From contig CANIKO010000001.1 of NCBI GenBank assembly GCA_947468275.1, positions 302,213 through 366,212 on the forward strand: 64,000 nt of DNA, written 5' to 3'. This DNA comes from Bacteroidota bacterium (GTDB lineage: Bacteria > Bacteroidota > Bacteroidia > NS11-12g > UBA9320). The position numbers and the translations under genes were made by a program. The notes beneath the pieces were generated by a model, which was not told where the DNA came from, did not search any database, and saw only the letters and a list, made by a program, of their open reading frames with translations. Position 1 is the stretch's first letter; every line of letters starts with the position of its first letter. This document shows positions 1-9,432 of the stretch, in pieces.

Positions 1-406
1 TGATCTTGAGCAAAGGCAAATTAAGGTTTTAGGGAAACGCAGTAAAGAACGAATAGTTCCAATTACTTTTGAATTGGCCGAACAAATTTCAGCATTTATC
101 GAAATCAAAAGGAAAACAGGCATTGTTTCTGAAAATCTTGTCGTTACTATTAAAAATGAAATATTATATCCCGGTTATATTTATAATGTGGTAAAAAAAA
201 CTCTAACTTTGCACAAGGTAAATGGCAAGCGAAGCCCTCATATATTGAGGCATACCTATGCGACACGTCTGCTTCAAAATGGTGCAGAATTATTAAGTGT
301 TAAAGAATTATTAGGGCATTCAAGTCTAGCTTCTACTCAAGTTTATACCCATGTTAATATTGAAGACCTCAAAAGGATCTATAAAAAAAATCATCCCAAG
401 CAATAA
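1..406 (+). CDS. xerC: Tyrosine recombinase XerC/XerD family, C-terminal part (5' end outside window)
   Basis: This is the catalytic half of a tyrosine recombinase. The reading frame is open from base 2 to the TAA at 404-406, so the gene begins upstream of the window; the TTG at 74 is internal. Visible catalytic elements are the beta-hairpin lysine region (KVLGKRSK), the HILR box (H-x-x-R), the GHSSL histidine and the final tyrosine in VYTH. The first catalytic arginine lies off the window. Family members resolve chromosome dimers at dif with a partner Xer protein. A xer gene directly before hpf, tRNAs and tuf is the usual Bacteroidota arrangement, which favours a housekeeping XerC/XerD over a phage integrase. 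Whether it is C or D cannot be told from this half. Confidence 0.88.
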   Translation, partial: DLEQRQIKVLGKRSKERIVPITFELAEQISAFIEIKRKTGIVSENLVVTIKNEILYPGYIYNVVKKTLTLHKVNGKRSPHILRHTYATRLLQNGAELLSVKELLGHSSLASTQVYTHVNIEDLKRIYKKNHPKQ

Positions 407-412
407 CCTATT

Positions 413-715
413 ATGAACATAAAAATCCAATCCATTCATTTCGACGCTGACAAAAAGTTAATTGATTACATTACACTAAAAATCGAAAAACTTGAACACT
501 TTTATGATAGAATTCTAGAGGCTAATGTTTACCTAAAGTTGAACAATCATCACACCAAAAACAATAAACATGTAGAAGTTAAAATAAATATTTCCAATAA
601 TACTCTTTTTAAAGAAGCGGAGGCAGAGTCATTTGAGGCCGCATCAGATATGGTAGTGGAAGCTTTAAAAATTCAAATAAAGAAGCACAAAGAACTACTT
701 TTAGAAAAATCTTAA
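413..715 (+). CDS. hpf: Ribosome hibernation-promoting factor, short form (HPF/RaiA family)
   Basis: A 100-residue protein with the HPF/YfiA fold pattern: it opens MNIKIQSIHF, has a helix after the first strand (YITLKIEKLEHFYDRI), and a second helix near residues 75-95 rich in Lys and Glu. Family members bind the decoding region of the 30S subunit and silence ribosomes in stationary phase or starvation. It lacks the C-terminal dimerisation extension of long HPF. It starts 6 nt after the xer stop, so the two are probably co-transcribed. It precedes the tRNA-tuf operon, which has its own promoter at 733-763. Confidence 0.88.
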   Translation: MNIKIQSIHFDADKKLIDYITLKIEKLEHFYDRILEANVYLKLNNHHTKNNKHVEVKINISNNTLFKEAEAESFEAASDMVVEALKIQIKKHKELLLEKS

Positions 716-732
716 AAAATATTGTTCAACGC

Positions 733-763
733 TTGAACTTTTAAAAAATTAGACATACTTTTG
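733..763 (+). promoter_or_regulatory. Promoter of the tRNA-tuf-secE-nusG-ribosomal protein cluster
   Basis: TTG at 733-735, 20 nt spacer, then TACTTTTG at 756-763. This fits the Bacteroidota sigma-ABfr consensus (TTTG/TTG at -33, TAnnTTTG at -7). It lies between the hpf stop and the first tRNA, so transcription should begin near 767. Confidence 0.75.
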
Positions 764-814
764 CAGTCCTTAAAAATAATGTGTAGGAAAGCTATTATTA
801 TTTTTAATGAAAAA

Positions 815-887
815 GCCACTTTAGCTCAGCTGGTAGAGCAACTGATTTGTAATCAGTAGGTCATTGGTTCGATCCCGATAAGTGGCT
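815..887 (+). tRNA. tRNA-Thr (anticodon TGT)
   Basis: Complete cloverleaf. The acceptor stem GCCACTT pairs with AAGTGGC, the anticodon arm ACTGA-TTTGTAA-TCAGT gives TGT, and the T arm ATTGG-TTCGATC-CCGAT is intact. CCA is not encoded. First of four tRNAs before tuf. Confidence 0.97.
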
Positions 888-973
888 CATTTAAAACAAA
901 GGGGATGGTGTGTGGGAGATTACGTTTTTTGACATATTGAAACATTTCAAAAGGGGAATTTCAAAATTACTAA

Positions 974-1054
974 GGGGAGTTACCAGAGTGGCCAAATGGG
1001 GCAGACTGTAAATCTGCTGCGAGAGCTTCGGTGGTTCGAATCCACCACTCCCCA
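974..1054 (+). tRNA. tRNA-Tyr (anticodon GTA)
   Basis: Class II tRNA with a long variable arm. The acceptor stem GGGGAGT pairs with ACTCCCC, and the anticodon arm GCAGA-CTGTAAA-TCTGC gives GTA. The T loop TTCGAAT is present. CCA is not encoded. Confidence 0.97.
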
Positions 1055-1074
1055 CTTTAATAATTTGAATATTT

Positions 1075-1147
1075 GCGGGAGTAGCTCAGTTGGTAGAGCG
1101 ACAGCCTTCCAAGCTGTAGGTCGCGGGTTCGAGCCTCGTCTCCCGCT
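1075..1147 (+). tRNA. tRNA-Gly (anticodon TCC)
   Basis: The acceptor stem GCGGGAG pairs with CTCCCGC. The anticodon arm ACAGC-CTTCCAA-GCTGT gives TCC. D and T arms are complete. CCA is not encoded. Confidence 0.97.
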
Positions 1148-1159
1148 CTATAATACCAA

Positions 1160-1231
<72 letters not shown>

Positions 1232-1330
1232 CTAACTTTATTACAAGAAATAAACGAAATGTTTCAATAAAATAAAAACAATTAAAGGTTAAATAAATAT
1301 TTTAAAAACAATAATTAAACAAATACCAAA

Positions 1331-2518
1331 ATGGCAAAAGAAAAATTCGACCGGTCAAAACCGCACGTAAACATCGGTACAATTGGTCACGTTGACCACG
1401 GTAAAACAACCTTGACCGCTGCTATTACTAAAGTACTAGCAGAAAAAGGTTTATCTGAAATGAGATCATTCGAGTCAATTGACTCAGCTCCGGAAGAAAA
1501 AGAGCGTGGTATTACTATTAATACTGCTCACGTTGAGTATTCAACGGCAAATCGTCACTATGCTCACGTTGACTGTCCAGGTCACGCGGATTATGTAAAG
1601 AACATGGTAACAGGTGCTGCTCAGATGGATGGTGCAATTATAGTGGTTGCAGCTACTGATGGTCCTATGCCTCAAACTAAAGAACATATCCTTCTTGCTC
1701 GTCAGGTTGGTGTTCCTCGTCTTGTTGTATTCATGAATAAAGTGGATATGGTGGATGATGATGAAATATTGGAAATTGTAGAAATGGAAATTCGTGATTT
1801 GTTGAAATTCTATGAATTTGATGCTGATAATACACCAATTATTCAAGGATCTGCTTTAGGTGGATTGAATGGTGAGCCAAAATGGGTTGATAAAATTATG
1901 GATCTAATGGAAGCCGTTGATAATTGGATTCCAATTCCTCCACGTTTAACTGATCTTCCATTCTTAATGCCTGTAGAGGATGTTTTCTCTATTACCGGTC
2001 GTGGTACTGTAGCTACAGGACGTATCGAAAGAGGTGTTATTAATGTGGGAGACCCAGTTGAAATTATTGGAATGGGTGCAGAAAATTTAACTTCTACATG
2101 TACAGGAGTTGAAATGTTCCGTAAACTTTTAGATAGAGGTGAGGCTGGTGATAATGCAGGTTTATTGCTTCGTGGTATTGATAAAACAATGATTCGCAGA
2201 GGTATGGTAATTTGTGCACCAAAATCTGTAACTCCACACAAAAAATGTAAAGCTGAAGTTTATGTGCTTTCAAAAGAAGAAGGTGGACGTCATACTCCAT
2301 TCTTTAACAAATATCGTCCACAATTCTATTTCCGTACAACTGATGTTACAGGTGAAATTACCTTACCAGCAGGAACGGAAATGGTAATGCCAGGAGATAA
2401 CTTAACAATCACCGTAGATCTTTTAAGTCCAATTGCAATGGAAAAAGGATTGAAGTTTGCTATCCGTGAAGGTGGTAGAACAGTTGGTGCCGGACAAGTA
2501 ACTGAAATATTAGATTAA
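1331..2518 (+). CDS. tuf: Translation elongation factor Tu
   Basis: EF-Tu of normal length (395 aa). It carries aminoacyl-tRNA to the ribosomal A site and hydrolyses GTP on codon recognition. G1 is GHVDHGKT (residues 19-26), G3 is DCPGH (about 81-85) and G4 is NKVD (about 136-139), followed by the two beta-barrel domains ending [15 protein letters not shown]. It sits between four tRNA genes and tRNA-Trp in the same orientation, so the tRNAs are probably processed from the same transcript. The leader from 1232 to 1330 is A-rich and has no Shine-Dalgarno sequence, as is usual in this phylum. Confidence 0.99.
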   Translation: MAKEKFDRSKPHVNIGTIGHVDHGKTTLTAAITKVLAEKGLSEMRSFESIDSAPEEKERGITINTAHVEYSTANRHYAHVDCPGHADYVKNMVTGAAQMDGAIIVVAATDGPMPQTKEHILLARQVGVPRLVVFMNKVDMVDDDEILEIVEMEIRDLLKFYEFDADNTPIIQGSALGGLNGEPKWVDKIMDLMEAVDNWIPIPPRLTDLPFLMPVEDVFSITGRGTVATGRIERGVINVGDPVEIIGMGAENLTSTCTGVEMFRKLLDRGEAGDNAGLLLRGIDKTMIRRGMVICAPKSVTPHKKCKAEVYVLSKEEGGRHTPFFNKYRPQFYFRTTDVTGEITLPAGTEMVMPGDNLTITVDLLSPIAMEKGLKFAIREGGRTVGAGQVTEILD

Positions 2519-2536
2519 TATATACTGATATTACAA

Positions 2537-2607
2537 ACGGACATAGTTCAATGGTAGAATAGAGGTCTCCAAAACCTTTGATCAGGGTTCGAATCCTTGT
2601 GTCCGTG
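2537..2607 (+). tRNA. tRNA-Trp (anticodon CCA)
   Basis: The acceptor stem ACGGACA pairs with TGTCCGT, and the anticodon loop CTCCAAA gives CCA. The T arm CAGGG-TTCGAAT-CCTTG is intact. It lies between tuf and secE, a conserved arrangement in bacteria. Confidence 0.96.
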
Positions 2608-2619
2608 CAAAATAAATAA

Positions 2620-2814
2620 ATGGAAAAGATAAAACTACTTTGGCATAATACCATGGATGAGCTTTTGAACAAAGTGTCATGGCCATCATGGGATGAGTTA
2701 AGAACAAGCACTATTATTGTGCTAGTAGCTGCCCTTATCTTTGGTGTAATTATTTATGCTATTGATACAACATTCGGATTTACATCCAGTATGTTTTATA
2801 AATTTATGGAGTAA
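2620..2814 (+). CDS. secE: Preprotein translocase subunit SecE
   Basis: A 64-residue SecE of the short, single-span type. A soluble amphipathic N-terminus contains the conserved region DELLNKVSWPSWDEL, followed by one transmembrane helix (about residues 30-53). SecE clamps SecY in the inner-membrane translocon. It starts 12 nt after tRNA-Trp and is followed within a few bases by nusG, so it belongs to the nusG/ribosomal-protein operon. Confidence 0.95.
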   Translation: MEKIKLLWHNTMDELLNKVSWPSWDELRTSTIIVLVAALIFGVIIYAIDTTFGFTSSMFYKFME

Positions 2815-2819
2815 ATGTG

Positions 2820-3371
2820 ATGGAAAGGTCGCAGGATGAATTTAAGTGGTACGTGGTTAGAGCCATAAGCGGTCAGGAACGCAAGGTGAAAGCAATGATT
2901 GAATCAGAGCTCACACGTGAAAAAATTGCGCATAATGTCCCAACCATTTTAATTCCAATGGAGAAGGTTTATGAGATAAAGAATGGTAAGAAATCCTCAA
3001 AAGAGAAGAGTTTTTACCCTGGATATATTTTGATTAACGCTAATTTAGTTGGAGAAGTTGTTCCAACCATAAAAGCAATTAACGGAGTTGTTGGATTTTT
3101 GGGCACTCAAGGGGTACCTATTCCACTTCGCCAATCAGAAGTAAATAGAATATTAGGTGCAGTGGATGAAAATAATGAAAAAGGTGAATCAAATGTAGAG
3201 CCGTTCATTATGGGAGAGTTTGTTAAAGTAATTGATGGTCCTTTCAACGGTTTTAGTGGCGTGATAGAAGAGATTAACGATGAAAAGAAAAAATTAAAAG
3301 TAATGGTGAAGATCTTTGGAAGAAAGACACCGTTAGAATTGAATTACTTACAAGTAGAAAAAGAACAATAA
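2820..3371 (+). CDS. nusG: Transcription termination/antitermination factor NusG
   Basis: NusG couples RNA polymerase to Rho or the ribosome. The NGN domain opens with [19 protein letters not shown], and the C-terminal KOW domain is visible in [21 protein letters not shown] take the ATG at 2820 as the start; an in-frame GTG directly before it (2817) would add one residue. Only five bases separate it from the secE stop, and rplK follows 4 nt after its own stop, so all are translated from one message. Confidence 0.96.
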   Translation: MERSQDEFKWYVVRAISGQERKVKAMIESELTREKIAHNVPTILIPMEKVYEIKNGKKSSKEKSFYPGYILINANLVGEVVPTIKAINGVVGFLGTQGVPIPLRQSEVNRILGAVDENNEKGESNVEPFIMGEFVKVIDGPFNGFSGVIEEINDEKKKLKVMVKIFGRKTPLELNYLQVEKEQ

Positions 3372-3375
3372 AAAG

Positions 3376-3816
3376 ATGGCAAAACAAATATCAGGCTTTG
3401 TAAAATTACAGGTAAAAGGCGGTCAGGCGAATCCTGCACCTCCTATTGGTCCAGCTTTAGGATCAAAAGGGGTTAACATAATGGAATTCTGTAAGCAATT
3501 TAATGCTAGAACTCAGGAGAAGCAAGGAAAAATTTTACCGGTTATCATTACTGTTTATGCTGATAAGTCTTTCGATTTTATCATTAAAACTCCTCCGGTT
3601 GCTGCACAATTATTAGAGGTGACCAAAATTCAGAAGGGTTCAGATCAATCCAATCGTAAACGTGTTGCAAGTGTAACTATGGATCAGGTTCGTAAAATTG
3701 CAGAAGAAAAAATGCCCGACTTAAATTGTTTTACAGTTGATGCCGCAATGAGAATGGTGCAAGGTACTGCTAGAAGTATGGGAATAGCTATAACAGGTGA
3801 CTCAACCAATAATTAA
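3376..3816 (+). CDS. rplK: 50S ribosomal protein L11
   Basis: L11 of 146 residues. The N-terminal domain has the conserved [18 protein letters not shown] segment. The C-terminal RNA-binding domain ends with [15 protein letters not shown]11 binds the GTPase-associated centre of 23S rRNA and takes part in factor-dependent GTP hydrolysis and in RelA sensing. It is followed by rplA in the usual order. The 4 nt gap from nusG leaves no room for a separate promoter. Confidence 0.98.
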   Translation: MAKQISGFVKLQVKGGQANPAPPIGPALGSKGVNIMEFCKQFNARTQEKQGKILPVIITVYADKSFDFIIKTPPVAAQLLEVTKIQKGSDQSNRKRVASVTMDQVRKIAEEKMPDLNCFTVDAAMRMVQGTARSMGIAITGDSTNN

Positions 3817-3830
3817 TTTTTCAAAAGAAA

Positions 3831-4523
3831 ATGACCAAATTAACCAAAAACAGAAAAGTAGTATTATCTAAGTACGATAAAAATAAGGTATACACTTTAA
3901 AGGAAGCTACTAACGTAGTTAAAGATATTACATTTACAAAATTTGATTCATCAGTTGATATTGATGTTAAGTTAGGTGTTGATCCTCGTCAAGCCAATCA
4001 AATGGTTAGAGGAAGTGTTTCTCTTCCGCATGGTACAGGTAAAGAAGTAAAGGTACTTGTACTTTGTACACCTGATAAAGAAGAAGAAGCAAAAGCAGCC
4101 GGTGCTGATTTTGTAGGTTTAGATGATTATATTGAAAAAATTTCAGGAGGTTGGGTAGATGTGGATGTTATCATTACAATGCCAAGTATTATGGGTAAGC
4201 TAGGTCGTTTGGGTAAAATTTTAGGACCTCGTAACTTAATGCCAAATCCTAAGACTGGAACCGTGACAATGGATATCGCTAAAGCAGTTGAAGCAGTAAA
4301 AGCTGGTAAAATTGATTTTAAAGTTGACAAAACTGGTATTATTCATACCGCGGTTGGTAAAGTGAGTTTTAATCCTGATAAGATATTTGATAACGCTAAA
4401 GAAGTAATCGATACCATTACTAAATTAAAACCTTCATCATCAAAAGGAACTTATGTCCAAAGTATTACTTTGTCTAGTTCTATGAGCCCAGCTATTAAAA
4501 TAGATATTAAGTCAATCGTTTGA
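3831..4523 (+). CDS. rplA: 50S ribosomal protein L1
   Basis: L1 of 230 residues, a two-domain protein of the 50S L1 stalk that helps release deacylated tRNA. Recognisable segments are the glycine-rich [20 protein letters not shown] stretch and the closing segment with SSSKGTYV. It lies 14 nt after rplK. In other bacteria L1 represses its own operon by binding the rplK leader. The 4 nt gap upstream of rplK means that such a site, if present, would have to lie inside nusG or further up. Confidence 0.98.
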   Translation: MTKLTKNRKVVLSKYDKNKVYTLKEATNVVKDITFTKFDSSVDIDVKLGVDPRQANQMVRGSVSLPHGTGKEVKVLVLCTPDKEEEAKAAGADFVGLDDYIEKISGGWVDVDVIITMPSIMGKLGRLGKILGPRNLMPNPKTGTVTMDIAKAVEAVKAGKIDFKVDKTGIIHTAVGKVSFNPDKIFDNAKEVIDTITKLKPSSSKGTYVQSITLSSSMSPAIKIDIKSIV

Positions 4524-4548
4524 TAAATAATAATATAAAGAGAAGATA

Positions 4549-5064
4549 ATGACCAGGGAAGAAAAGAATAACGTAGTAAATGAGCTTTCTGAATATTTTA
4601 CAAATTATAAATTTGTTTATGTAACGGATGCCTCGTCAATGAGTGCAAAGGATACTAATAATATGAGAAGAATATTTTTTAACAAGCAGATTAAAATGCG
4701 TGTTGCAAAAAATACTCTAATTATTAAAGCTCTGGAAAAATCAAATGTTGATTTCAAAGAATTAACCGATACACTTAAAGGTTCAACTGCATTGTTGTTT
4801 GCTGAAAATGCAAAAGATGCTGCTAAGGCTATAACTGAGTTTCGTAAGAAAGGAACTAAACCTCAACTTAAAGGAGCTTATATTGACTCTGATGTATTTG
4901 TTGGTGACGATAAATTAGATTTATTAGCAAATTTAAAGAGCAAAGAAGATTTAGTGGGAGACATTATAGGTCTTCTACAATCACCAGCCAAAAATGTTAT
5001 TTCAGCACTTCAATCAGGTGGTGGAAAATTGGCAGGGATAATTAAAACATTATCAGAAAGATAA
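4549..5064 (+). CDS. rplJ: 50S ribosomal protein L10
   Basis: L10 (171 aa) anchors the L7/L12 dimers to the ribosomal stalk. The N-terminal rRNA-binding domain includes RVAKNTLIIKALEKS. The C-terminal helix that carries L7/L12 is the segment from about residue 130 to the end. The gap to rplA is only 25 nt, so there is no long L10 leader of the E. coli type. rplL follows after 41 nt. Confidence 0.97.
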   Translation: MTREEKNNVVNELSEYFTNYKFVYVTDASSMSAKDTNNMRRIFFNKQIKMRVAKNTLIIKALEKSNVDFKELTDTLKGSTALLFAENAKDAAKAITEFRKKGTKPQLKGAYIDSDVFVGDDKLDLLANLKSKEDLVGDIIGLLQSPAKNVISALQSGGGKLAGIIKTLSER

Positions 5065-5105
5065 AATAAACAATTAAAACAAAAACAAATTTTTAAATAA
5101 ATAAA

Positions 5106-5486
5106 ATGGCAGACTTAAAAGCATTTGCAGAACAACTTGTAAATTTAACCGTAAAAGAAGTAAACGAATTAGCTTCTATTTTGAAGGATGAGTATGGTAT
5201 CGAGCCGGCAGCGGCAGCGGTAGCAGTAGCAGCTGGCCCAGCCGGTGGAGGCGGAGCAGCAGAAGCAGCAGAGCAAACAGAATTTACTGTTGTGCTTAAA
5301 CACGCAGGTCCTTCTAAATTAAATGTAGTTAAGACAGTTAAAGATATTACAGGTCTTGGTCTTAAAGAAGCAAAAGATTTAGTAGACGGAGCTCCAAAAG
5401 AAGTGAAAACCAATATCTCGAAAGAGGAAGCTGAGATGATCAAAGCTAAATTGGTAGAAGCTGGAGCAGAAGTTGAAGTTAAGTAA
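5106..5486 (+). CDS. rplL: 50S ribosomal protein L7/L12
   Basis: L7/L12 (126 aa) forms the flexible stalk that recruits translation factors. The N-terminal dimerisation helix pair is followed by an Ala/Gly-rich hinge (about residues 36-58) and the globular C-terminal domain with [13 protein letters not shown] and [17 protein letters not shown]. It is the last ribosomal gene before rpoB, separated from it by a hairpin at 5511-5535. Confidence 0.98.
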   Translation: MADLKAFAEQLVNLTVKEVNELASILKDEYGIEPAAAAVAVAAGPAGGGGAAEAAEQTEFTVVLKHAGPSKLNVVKTVKDITGLGLKEAKDLVDGAPKEVKTNISKEEAEMIKAKLVEAGAEVEVK

Positions 5487-5510
5487 TAACAACTCAACTC
5501 ATTAAACGAA

Positions 5511-5535
5511 AGACCCTGGAATTTTCCGAGGGTCT
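5511..5535 (+). terminator. Hairpin between rplL and rpoB (attenuator-like)
   Basis: Stem AGACCCT (5511-5517) pairs with AGGGTCT (5529-5535), with partial internal pairing in the loop. No T-run follows directly; the next T-rich stretch begins about 30 nt later. It is placed where many bacteria partially terminate between ribosomal protein and polymerase genes, so I read it as an attenuator or processing site rather than a full terminator. Confidence 0.55.
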
Positions 5536-5592
5536 ATCGTTGTTTATATAGATTTAATATTATTTTTTAACGTTTTTTAATTTCTTACAGTC

Positions 5593-8500
5593 TTGTCAAA
5601 AAACATAACATCTACCGAAAGGGTTAATTTTGCAAGTATCGAGAAGGTAATAGATTACCCTGATTTTCTCGATATTCAAGTACAATCATTCGGAGAATTT
5701 TTCCAGTTGGAAACATCTTCCGAAAACAGAAAAAATGAAGGCTTATTTAAAGTATTTGCTGAAAATTTTCCAATTACAGATACCAGAAATATATTCGTTT
5801 TGGAATTTTTGGATTATTTTGTGGATCCACCAAGATACAATACAGATGAGTGTATTGAAAGAGGTTTAACCTATGCGGTACCTCTAAAAGCTAAACTTAA
5901 ACTTTCGTGTAACGATATTGAACACGAAGATTTTGAAACTATTGTTCAGGATGTGTATTTAGGACCTATTCCTTACATGACTCCGAGCGGTACTTTCATT
6001 ATAAATGGTGCAGAACGAGTTATTGTTTCTCAATTGCATCGTTCACCAGGAGTGTTTTTTGGTCAAACCTATCACTCGAATGGAACTAAACTTTATTCGG
6101 CTCGTATCATTCCCTTTAAAGGAAGTTGGATAGAGTTTGCAACAGACGTTAACAACGTTATGTATGCTTATATCGACAGGAAAAAGAAATTTCCTGTTAC
6201 TACTCTTTTACGTGCTATCGGTTATGAAACAGATAAGGATATATTAGATATTTTTGGTCTTGCGGAAGAAATAAAAGTTAGCAAATCAGGTCTTAAAAAA
6301 GTTTTAGGACGTCGTTTAGCGGCTAGGGTTCTTCGTAGTTGGATAGAGGATTTTGTAGATGAGGATACAGGAGAGGTTGTTTCCATCGAGCGTAATGAAA
6401 TTATTATCGAGCGTGATACAATATTAGAAGATCGTCAGATTGATGATATTATAGATGCTGGTGTTAAAACGATTATTTTAACCCGTGAAGATGATAACAA
6501 AAATGATTTTGCAATTATTCAAAATACTTTACAAAAGGATACATCTAACTCCGGTAAAGAAGCGGTAGAGCATATTTACCGTCAATTACGTAATACGGAT
6601 CCACCTGATGAGGAAACTGCCCGTGGTATTATTGAACGACTTTTCTTTTCTGACAAACGTTATGATTTAGGGGATGTAGGTCGTTATAGAATTAATAAAA
6701 AATTGAAACTTGATATTCCAATGGAAACAAAGGTTTTAACTAAACCTGATATTATTTCCATCATCAAGTTCCTAATAGATTTGAGTAATTCACGTACTGA
6801 CGTGGATGATATTGACCATTTAAGTAACAGAAGGGTAAGAACAGTAGGTGAACAATTGTATGCTCAGTTTGGAGTAGGATTGGCGCGTATGGCTCGTACT
6901 ATTCGTGAAAGGATGAACATTAGAGATAATGAAGTATTTACACCTACAGATCTTATTAATGCTAGAACATTAGCATCGGTAATAAATTCTTTTTTTGGTA
7001 CCAATCAATTATCACAGTTTATGGATCAAACCAATCCATTGGCTGAGATAACTCACAAACGCCGTTTATCGGCACTTGGACCCGGTGGACTTTCAAGAGA
7101 TAGAGCTGGTTTTGAAGTACGTGACGTTCACTATACTCACTATGGTAGACTTTGTACGATTGAAACACCTGAAGGACCGAATATTGGTTTGATTTCTTCT
7201 CTTTGTGTGCATGCAAAAATAAACACACTTGGTTTTATAGAAACCCCTTATAGAAAAGTAGTAGGAGGTAAAGTTGACAATAAAGGTGGAGTAATTTACT
7301 TAAGTGCTGAAGAGGAAGACGGAAAAATAATTGCTCAGGCTAATGCACAATTAGATGCTGAAGGAAATTTTCAAACAAATGAAGTAAAAGCAAGGTTTGA
7401 AGGTGATTTTCCAATGGTTGAACCTGAAAAGCTTCAATTTATGGATGTTGCTCCAAATCAGATTGTATCTATTGCAGCATCATTGATTCCATTTCTTGAA
7501 CATGATGATGCAAACCGTGCCTTGATGGGTTCGAATATGCAACGTCAGGCTGTTCCTTTATTTAGACCAGAATCACCAATTGTTGGAACTGGACTTGAAA
7601 AGAAAGTGGCGACAGATTCAAGGACTTTAATGATTTCTGATGGCGATGGAGTTGTTGAATATGTAGACGCTACTGAAATAAGAGTTAGATATATTCATAC
7701 TGAAGAAATGGAATTGGCATCCTTCGGTGGTGAAGTAAAATCTTATAAACTTACTAAATTCCGCAGAACCAATCAAAATACCACTGTTAATTTACGTCCA
7801 ATCGTTAGTAAAGGACAAAAAGTAAAAAAAGGAGATGTTTTAGTAGAGGGTTATGCTACACAATTAGGAGAATTGGCTTTAGGCCGAAATCTTATGGTAG
7901 CCTTTATGCCTTGGCAAGGATATAACTTTGAGGATGCGATTGTAATTTCCGAAAAAGTAGTTAAAGAGGATTATTTCACTTCTTTACACATTACTGAATA
8001 TGATTTGGAAGTTAGAGATACTAAACGTGGTGAAGAGGAATTGACCAATGATATCCCTAATGTTAGTGAAGAAGCTACTAAGAATCTTGATGAAAATGGC
8101 TTAATTAGAATTGGTGCCAGAGTAAAAGAAGGAGATATATTAATCGGAAAAATAACCCCTAAAGGTGAAACTGAACCATCACCTGAGGAGAAACTTTTAC
8201 GTGCAATATTTGGTGATAAAGCTGGAGACGTTAAAGATGCATCATATAAAGCACCTCCAAGCACAGAAGGTATCATTGTTGATAAAAAATTATTTAAAAG
8301 AACCAAAAAGGACAAAAATTCTAAGGCAGAAGAAAAAGGTCAATTGGTGAAAATAGAAGCCGAATACGATAAAAACATCGCTAAACTGAAATCTATCTTG
8401 ATAGATAAATTATTTAGAGTGGTGAATGGTAAAACTTCCCAAGGCGTTTATAATATTTATGGCGAAGAAGTTATTTCGAAAGGAACTAAATTTACACTTA

Positions 8501-9405
8501 AAAATATTGGAGATATTGATTTCAGTATAGTATCTTATAACAATTGGACCACTGATCAAGAGAAAAATGCTCTGATTGTTCAAATTTTCAATAACTTTAA
8601 GTATAAATACAATGATATTACTACCGAATTTAAGCGTAAATATTATGCAATAAGTGTTGGTGATGAATTGCCAACAGGCATTCTTAAAATGGCTAAGGTT
8701 TACATAGCCCATAAGCGTAAGCTGAAGGTTGGTGATAAAATGGCTGGACGTCACGGAAATAAAGGTATTGTTGCTAAAATTGTACCAGAAGAAGATATGC
8801 CATTCCTCGAAGATGGCACCCCCGTTGATATCGTTCTTAATCCTTTAGGTGTGCCTTCACGTATGAACCTAGGACAGATTTATGAAACAGTTTTAGGATG
8901 GGCCGGTAAAGAATTAGGTTTAAAGTTTGCAACACCAATTTTTGATGGTGCCACAGGCGATGAGATATGTGAATATGTGGAGAAAGCTAAACTTCCTAAA
9001 TGGGGATATACTCACCTTTACAATGGTTTAACTGGCGAAAGATTTGACCAAAAAACTACTGTGGGTGTTATTTATATGCTTAAACTTGGTCACTTGGTTG
9101 ATGATAAAATGCACGCAAGAAGTATCGGACCATACTCACTTATTACGCAACAGCCATTGGGTGGTAAAGCTCAATTTGGAGGTCAGCGTTTTGGTGAGAT
9201 GGAGGTTTGGGCACTTGAAGCATTTGGTGCAGCCAATATCCTACGTGAAATTTTAACCATAAAATCAGATGATATTATGGGGCGTGCCAAAGCTTATGAA
9301 GCCATAGTAAAAGGAGATAATCTTGGAGAACCAGGAATACCTGAATCCTTTAACGTATTGGTACACGAATTACGTGGATTAGGATTAGATGTAACATTTG
9401 AATAA
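5593..9405 (+). CDS. rpoB: DNA-directed RNA polymerase subunit beta
   Basis: The beta subunit (1270 aa) of RNA polymerase. The N-terminus [21 protein letters not shown] matches the form usual in Bacteroidota. Further marks are the [16 protein letters not shown] region after the rifampicin-pocket segment, [34 protein letters not shown], and a C-terminus ending [13 protein letters not shown]. No ATG fits the N-terminus, and translation appears to start at the TTG at 5593. It is 106 nt after rplL and 27 nt before rpoC. Confidence 0.98.
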   Translation: MSKNITSTERVNFASIEKVIDYPDFLDIQVQSFGEFFQLETSSENRKNEGLFKVFAENFPITDTRNIFVLEFLDYFVDPPRYNTDECIERGLTYAVPLKAKLKLSCNDIEHEDFETIVQDVYLGPIPYMTPSGTFIINGAERVIVSQLHRSPGVFFGQTYHSNGTKLYSARIIPFKGSWIEFATDVNNVMYAYIDRKKKFPVTTLLRAIGYETDKDILDIFGLAEEIKVSKSGLKKVLGRRLAARVLRSWIEDFVDEDTGEVVSIERNEIIIERDTILEDRQIDDIIDAGVKTIILTREDDNKNDFAIIQNTLQKDTSNSGKEAVEHIYRQLRNTDPPDEETARGIIERLFFSDKRYDLGDVGRYRINKKLKLDIPMETKVLTKPDIISIIKFLIDLSNSRTDVDDIDHLSNRRVRTVGEQLYAQFGVGLARMARTIRERMNIRDNEVFTPTDLINARTLASVINSFFGTNQLSQFMDQTNPLAEITHKRRLSALGPGGLSRDRAGFEVRDVHYTHYGRLCTIETPEGPNIGLISSLCVHAKINTLGFIETPYRKVVGGKVDNKGGVIYLSAEEEDGKIIAQANAQLDAEGNFQTNEVKARFEGDFPMVEPEKLQFMDVAPNQIVSIAASLIPFLEHDDANRALMGSNMQRQAVPLFRPESPIVGTGLEKKVATDSRTLMISDGDGVVEYVDATEIRVRYIHTEEMELASFGGEVKSYKLTKFRRTNQNTTVNLRPIVSKGQKVKKGDVLVEGYATQLGELALGRNLMVAFMPWQGYNFEDAIVISEKVVKEDYFTSLHITEYDLEVRDTKRGEEELTNDIPNVSEEATKNLDENGLIRIGARVKEGDILIGKITPKGETEPSPEEKLLRAIFGDKAGDVKDASYKAPPSTEGIIVDKKLFKRTKKDKNSKAEEKGQLVKIEAEYDKNIAKLKSILIDKLFRVVNGKTSQGVYNIYGEEVISKGTKFTLKNIGDIDFSIVSYNNWTTDQEKNALIVQIFNNFKYKYNDITTEFKRKYYAISVGDELPTGILKMAKVYIAHKRKLKVGDKMAGRHGNKGIVAKIVPEEDMPFLEDGTPVDIVLNPLGVPSRMNLGQIYETVLGWAGKELGLKFATPIFDGATGDEICEYVEKAKLPKWGYTHLYNGLTGERFDQKTTVGVIYMLKLGHLVDDKMHARSIGPYSLITQQPLGGKAQFGGQRFGEMEVWALEAFGAANILREILTIKSDDIMGRAKAYEAIVKGDNLGEPGIPESFNVLVHELRGLGLDVTFE

Positions 9406-9432
9406 TTATTGATTATTTTTTAAAAGTAGAAC

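Noticed and set aside
1..406. Phage or integrative-element integrase at the window start
   Set aside because: It sits in a conserved housekeeping order before hpf and tuf, and the tRNA genes nearby are complete with no att-like direct repeats.
888..973. Small RNA between tRNA-Thr and tRNA-Tyr
   Set aside because: No stable stem, promoter or terminator was seen; it is probably only processed spacer.
1541..2300. Long minus-strand open frames inside tuf
   Set aside because: They are shadow frames of a highly expressed conserved gene, with no homology pattern and no promoter.
5093..5497. Minus-strand frame of 134 codons over rplL
   Set aside because: It results from the Ala-rich hinge of L7/L12 read backwards; the rplL frame is certain.
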